Shown: positions 15,096 to 17,205 of the stretch, piece after piece
Layout: each line of letters starts with the position of its first letter
Numbering within the stretch: the first letter of the stretch is position 1
DNA from: Alphaproteobacteria bacterium
Lineage (GTDB): Bacteria > Pseudomonadota > Alphaproteobacteria > Rs-D84
Assembly (NCBI GenBank): GCA_017936185.1
Contig: JAGBGA010000071.1
Span: forward strand, 1 to 17,205
DNA: 17,205 nt
Direction: 5' to 3'
Position numbers and translations under genes: made by a program
Notes under the pieces: generated by a model
Databases searched by the model: none
The model's input: only the letters and a program-made list of their open reading frames with translations
What the model was told of the DNA's origin: nothing

Positions 15096-15126
15096 AGGTG
15101 TGTGGGAAAAAGAACTTTTTATTTTG

Positions 15127-15154
15127 TTGACAATTTTGTTCGTTGTGATAGGCT
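15127..15154 (+). promoter_or_regulatory. Promoter of the ACP-like gene
   Basis: A perfect TTGACA -35 (15127-15132) and a TAGGCT -10 (15149-15154) are 16 nt apart. The -10 is preceded by TGTGA, giving an extended TGn element. It lies 32 nt upstream of the ATG at 15187. Confidence 0.65.
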
Positions 15155-15186
15155 GAAATTACCATGTAATAAAAGGTGTTTGTATT

Positions 15187-15618
15187 ATGGAACGAAATAA
15201 AGTATTGGCGGAAATTGAAAATTATTTGAAAATCAAAAAGTTTATAAAAGGACCTATTTCTATGGATTTGTCGTTCGTCGATGATATCGGAATGGATTCA
15301 CTTGATATGTTGGAAATGTTTAATGTGTTGGAAAAAAAGTTCAGAATCAGACCGCTTGAAAATGAAACCGAAAAGTACAAGACGGTGTTGGATTTGGTCA
15401 TCGCAATTTCCAAGGAAATTGAACGAAAGAAAGAAAAAGCCTTTCCGCCAAAGGGGAATGGAAATTATTATCTTGCCGATGGGTATTCATATTGCGCTTT
15501 TACCGATAAACCATGCGATAAAATCGATTTGGCAAATGTCAGTGCACACAATTATAATCAATGCGAAAAATTAAAATGTTCAGTGTGGATGCATAATAAT
15601 AAACAAAAAACAAAATAA
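15187..15618 (+). CDS. Acyl-carrier-protein domain with C-terminal four-Cys extension
   Basis: 143 aa. Residues 1-82 form an ACP-like domain: LSFVDDIGMDSLDMLEMFNVLE carries the DSL motif with Ser38, the expected phosphopantetheine site, and a second-half helix, TVLDLVIAISKEIE. A basic linker, KKEKAFPPKG, follows. Residues 93-135 then hold four Cys (103, 110, 126, 131) arranged C-x6-C-x15-C-x4-C. A plain ACP is about 80 aa, so the tail is an addition. The gene stands alone with its own promoter and terminator, with no fatty-acid or polyketide genes beside it, so it is more likely a specialised carrier than the main AcpP. The start has an AAAAGGTG site. I do not know the tail's family. Confidence 0.85.
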   Translation: MERNKVLAEIENYLKIKKFIKGPISMDLSFVDDIGMDSLDMLEMFNVLEKKFRIRPLENETEKYKTVLDLVIAISKEIERKKEKAFPPKGNGNYYLADGYSYCAFTDKPCDKIDLANVSAHNYNQCEKLKCSVWMHNNKQKTK

Positions 15619-15641
15619 AAGTGGGCAATGCCCACTTTCTT
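15618..15641. terminator. Bidirectional terminator between the ACP-like gene and phosphofructokinase
   Basis: A 9-bp stem, AAAGTGGGC (15618-15626) / GCCCACTTT (15630-15638), with an AAT loop. It starts in the stop codon of the ACP-like gene and ends just before the convergent phosphofructokinase stop, so it probably serves both genes. Confidence 0.82.
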
Positions 15642-15643
15642 TC

Positions 15644-16723
15644 TTATTTCTTTTCGCCAATGTATATACCCATGTCGTGCGCAACGGAAAGTAACGGATT
15701 GTCCGGTGATACGTACGCATTCGATGTCATCAGGTCGGGTATCTTTGGGTCGCGAACAATGTCGCCCGATGCAATAAAGTCAGATAATGCAACCGTATGA
15801 ACGTCACCGTCAATTAATGCCGTCATAACGTATGTTTCATTGTTCGCAATTGCGTCCAAGGCACAGTCTGCAAATCGTGTCGCCAAAATACGGTCCGCCG
15901 CCGTTGTGTCACCGGCACGCTGGGTATGTTCGGGAAATGCCGTTCGGTTCGTTATGCCCGCCGCCGTCAATTTGCGCGAAATCATGTCCGCCGGACGGCC
16001 CGAATGACCGCGAAGTGATATGCCTTCGGATACAACAATAATGCCATAGTCGGTTTGTGCGTTCTTGATGTGCGAAATAAGGTTGTTAATATCGAACTTT
16101 ATTTCGGGTATCAATATCGCAGACGCACCAATCGCAACACCGGCGTGTAATGCCAATTGACCACAGTCGCGACCCATCGCTTGGACAACGAACCAACGGT
16201 GGTGACTGCGCGCGGTTAACATTAATTGGTCGCAAAAGGATGTTAACTGTTGAACCGCAGTGTCAAAACCAATCGTGCGTTCGGTCAGTGGCATGTCCAT
16301 GTCAATCGTCTTGGGAATACAAATCAGCTGTAAATCCCGGTATGTTTCACGATTTGACCAGGCCAAAGAAAGACTGCCGTTGCCACCAATAAGGATTAAT
16401 GCGTCAAGTTTCAGTTGCTTTAAGCCGTCTTGAAGACGCTTGTTGAATTGTTTTACCCGCCCTGCTTCGGCCGCGGTTTCAAAGTTCATGGCCCCGGCGT
16501 GGCCGTTGTGAAGAAAACTGCCCGCAAGACGCGCGTTTTCAATCGGTAATGTCATGTCATTAAGGCGTATCGCCGCCGGCGGATTCGCACAAAGACCATC
16601 AGTGCCGTCAAGAATACCAAAAACATGCCACCCGCGAAGCGTCGCACCACGTACAATACGATGTATCGCAGTGTTCAGACCACTGCAGTCGCCACCGGTT
16701 GTCATTATGCCAAGTCGTTTCAT
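15644..16723 (-). CDS. 6-phosphofructokinase (ATP- or PPi-dependent) with unusual active-site motifs
   Basis: PfkA-family enzyme that phosphorylates fructose 6-phosphate in glycolysis, 359 aa from ATG 16723. That start has AGGGGG (16731-16736) 7 nt upstream and matches the family start MKRLGIMTTGGDCSGLN; the frame is open 30 codons further, but that stretch is unlike the family. Motifs: GGNGS (113-117), PKTIDMDM (137-144), HHR before QAMGRDCG, VSEG and HTQRAGD. In well-studied enzymes Gly in GGDGS with PGTIDND marks ATP users, and Asp in GGDD with PKTIDND marks PPi users. Here the combination is Gly with Lys, as in a known mixed group that includes ATP-dependent members. Asp of GGD is Asn and Asn of TIDND is Met. 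The donor cannot be decided from sequence. Confidence 0.9.
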   Translation of the reverse strand: MKRLGIMTTGGDCSGLNTAIHRIVRGATLRGWHVFGILDGTDGLCANPPAAIRLNDMTLPIENARLAGSFLHNGHAGAMNFETAAEAGRVKQFNKRLQDGLKQLKLDALILIGGNGSLSLAWSNRETYRDLQLICIPKTIDMDMPLTERTIGFDTAVQQLTSFCDQLMLTARSHHRWFVVQAMGRDCGQLALHAGVAIGASAILIPEIKFDINNLISHIKNAQTDYGIIVVSEGISLRGHSGRPADMISRKLTAAGITNRTAFPEHTQRAGDTTAADRILATRFADCALDAIANNETYVMTALIDGDVHTVALSDFIASGDIVRDPKIPDLMTSNAYVSPDNPLLSVAHDMGIYIGEKK

Positions 16724-16757
16724 TATAATGCCCCCTTTGCCTGTGTTTTTCTTGGAA

Positions 16758-16766
16758 ATTATATCA
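16758..16766 (-). promoter_or_regulatory. Extended -10 promoter of the phosphofructokinase gene
   Basis: On the minus strand TGATATAAT combines a TGn extension with a perfect TATAAT (16758-16763), about 35 nt upstream of the chosen ATG 16723. There is no clear -35 at the usual distance, as expected of extended -10 promoters. Its presence downstream of the longer alternative start supports ATG 16723. Confidence 0.6.
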
Positions 16767-16774
16767 CAAATAAA

Positions 16775-16802
16775 TTGACAAAGAAATATTATTTGGAATA
16801 CT
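16775..16802 (+). promoter_or_regulatory. Promoter of the membrane-protein gene at the window end
   Basis: A perfect TTGACA -35 (16775-16780) and an AATACT -10 (16797-16802) are 16 nt apart, about 45 nt before ATG 16847. It is divergent from the phosphofructokinase promoter, and the two elements are only about ten bases apart. Confidence 0.55.
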
Positions 16803-16846
16803 TTGTCTAACATATTAATAAATCGGATTGTTTCAGGAGAAATGGT

Positions 16847-17205
16847 ATGTCACAGAAAAATAAAAATAATTCAAATATGGGAACAACCAAGCGTTCAACA
16901 GATGACCTTATTAATGATGCAATCGCACAACAGAATGATTGGCTTGAAAATCGTCGCACGTATACGCGCAGTTTTCTTAAGTCGCTGAACCTGTTCGCAC
17001 GACCGGCTGAAAAAAAACAGGCGGATGTGAATGATGAAAAAAATTCAACCCCAAATACAGATGAAAAAAAACGTGAACGTAATACAGTGCTTGGGGCGTA
17101 TTGGTTCCCGATATTGTGTGCGTTGGTTGTTATCTTTATCGCAATATGGGTTGTCTTTGTGCGCGGAACAACAACGTCGCGTATCGTTGTCATGCCAAAT
17201 ATCCC
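16847..17205 (+). CDS. Start of a single-pass membrane protein, cut by the window end
   Basis: 119 complete codons, open at the right edge. ATG 16847 has an AGGAGA site (16835-16840) 6 nt upstream; the ATG at 16842 is in another frame and too close to that site. The first ~80 residues are polar and charged (TDDLINDAIAQQNDW, AEKKQADVNDEKN, DEKKRERN), predicted cytoplasmic. One membrane helix follows at about 84-105 (AYWFPILCALVVIFIAIWVVFV), then RGTTTSRIVVMPNI on the far side. The layout suggests a type II membrane protein with a larger exported domain still to come. The family cannot be named from this part. Confidence 0.8.
   Translation, partial: MSQKNKNNSNMGTTKRSTDDLINDAIAQQNDWLENRRTYTRSFLKSLNLFARPAEKKQADVNDEKNSTPNTDEKKRERNTVLGAYWFPILCALVVIFIAIWVVFVRGTTTSRIVVMPNI

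Larger units (their letters stand above)
14795..15126. other. Intergenic repeat cluster
   Basis: No credible gene is present. This stretch of about 330 bases is made up largely of palindromic intergenic repeats (14849-14878, 14894-14922, 14944-14988, 15052-15095) and a 30-bp tandem duplication (14991-15050), each listed separately. It lies between the terminator of the Cys-rich gene and the promoter of the ACP-like gene. Confidence 0.75.

Noticed and set aside
14720..15200. Open frames of 71-105 aa running through the repeat cluster
   Set aside because: They are translations of palindromic repeats (typical peptides such as SPRRRSGS and DPDLRRGDD), a known artefact of such elements.
16724..16813. 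30-residue N-terminal extension of the phosphofructokinase
   Set aside because: The family starts at MKRLGIMTTGGD. The extension has no family match and lies across the predicted extended -10 promoter, and the ATG at 16723 has its own strong binding site.

Overview
The window looks like part of the chromosome of an uncultured, probably host-associated alphaproteobacterium. This rests on the alphaproteobacterial-type EnvZ/OmpR pair, the ruvB - ybgC - tolQRA gene order and the COG2945-like hydrolase relative. The standard genetic code fits every gene. Genes are densely packed, with several 4-nt ATGA overlaps. No tRNA, rRNA, CRISPR array, transposase or phage gene was seen.

Layout. (1) 1-1600: the ribosomal operon rplM-rpsI on the minus strand, with a clear sigma70-type promoter and a terminator. 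A small orphan gene lies divergent to it. (2) 1580-6182, minus strand: a secreted unknown protein, an OmpR-type response regulator and an EnvZ-type sensor kinase are joined by 4-nt overlaps, and argS follows 24 nt downstream. The kinase reading frame is broken by a single-base shift in a short A run. (3) 6323-10881, plus strand: a hydrolase-fold protein that has lost its catalytic residues, ruvB, an unrecognised 242-aa protein, ybgC, tolQ, tolR and a tolA-like gene. A terminator closes this block, so tolB and pal are not next to it. (4) 10882-15110: a gene for a 1131-aa secreted Cys-rich protein with InlB-like and ephrin-receptor-like repeats. It lies between two intergenic regions rich in palindromic repeats, and copies of the same repeats occur on the two sides in opposite orientation. 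(5) 15187-17205: an acyl-carrier-protein domain with an added four-cysteine tail, a phosphofructokinase with unusual active-site motifs on the minus strand, and the start of an unidentified single-pass membrane protein running off the window.

The clearest biological theme is envelope biology. The window holds a two-component system coupled to an exported protein, a Tol-type energising complex with an unusually short TolQ, and a large exported protein of adhesin-like composition whose flanks carry repeats and homopolymer runs. The items most worth a second look are the Cys-rich protein with its flanking repeats, the kinase frameshift, the dead hydrolase, the ACP with a Cys tail, and the unknown gene inserted between ruvB and ybgC. 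I did not find a clearly new multi-gene defence or mobile system.
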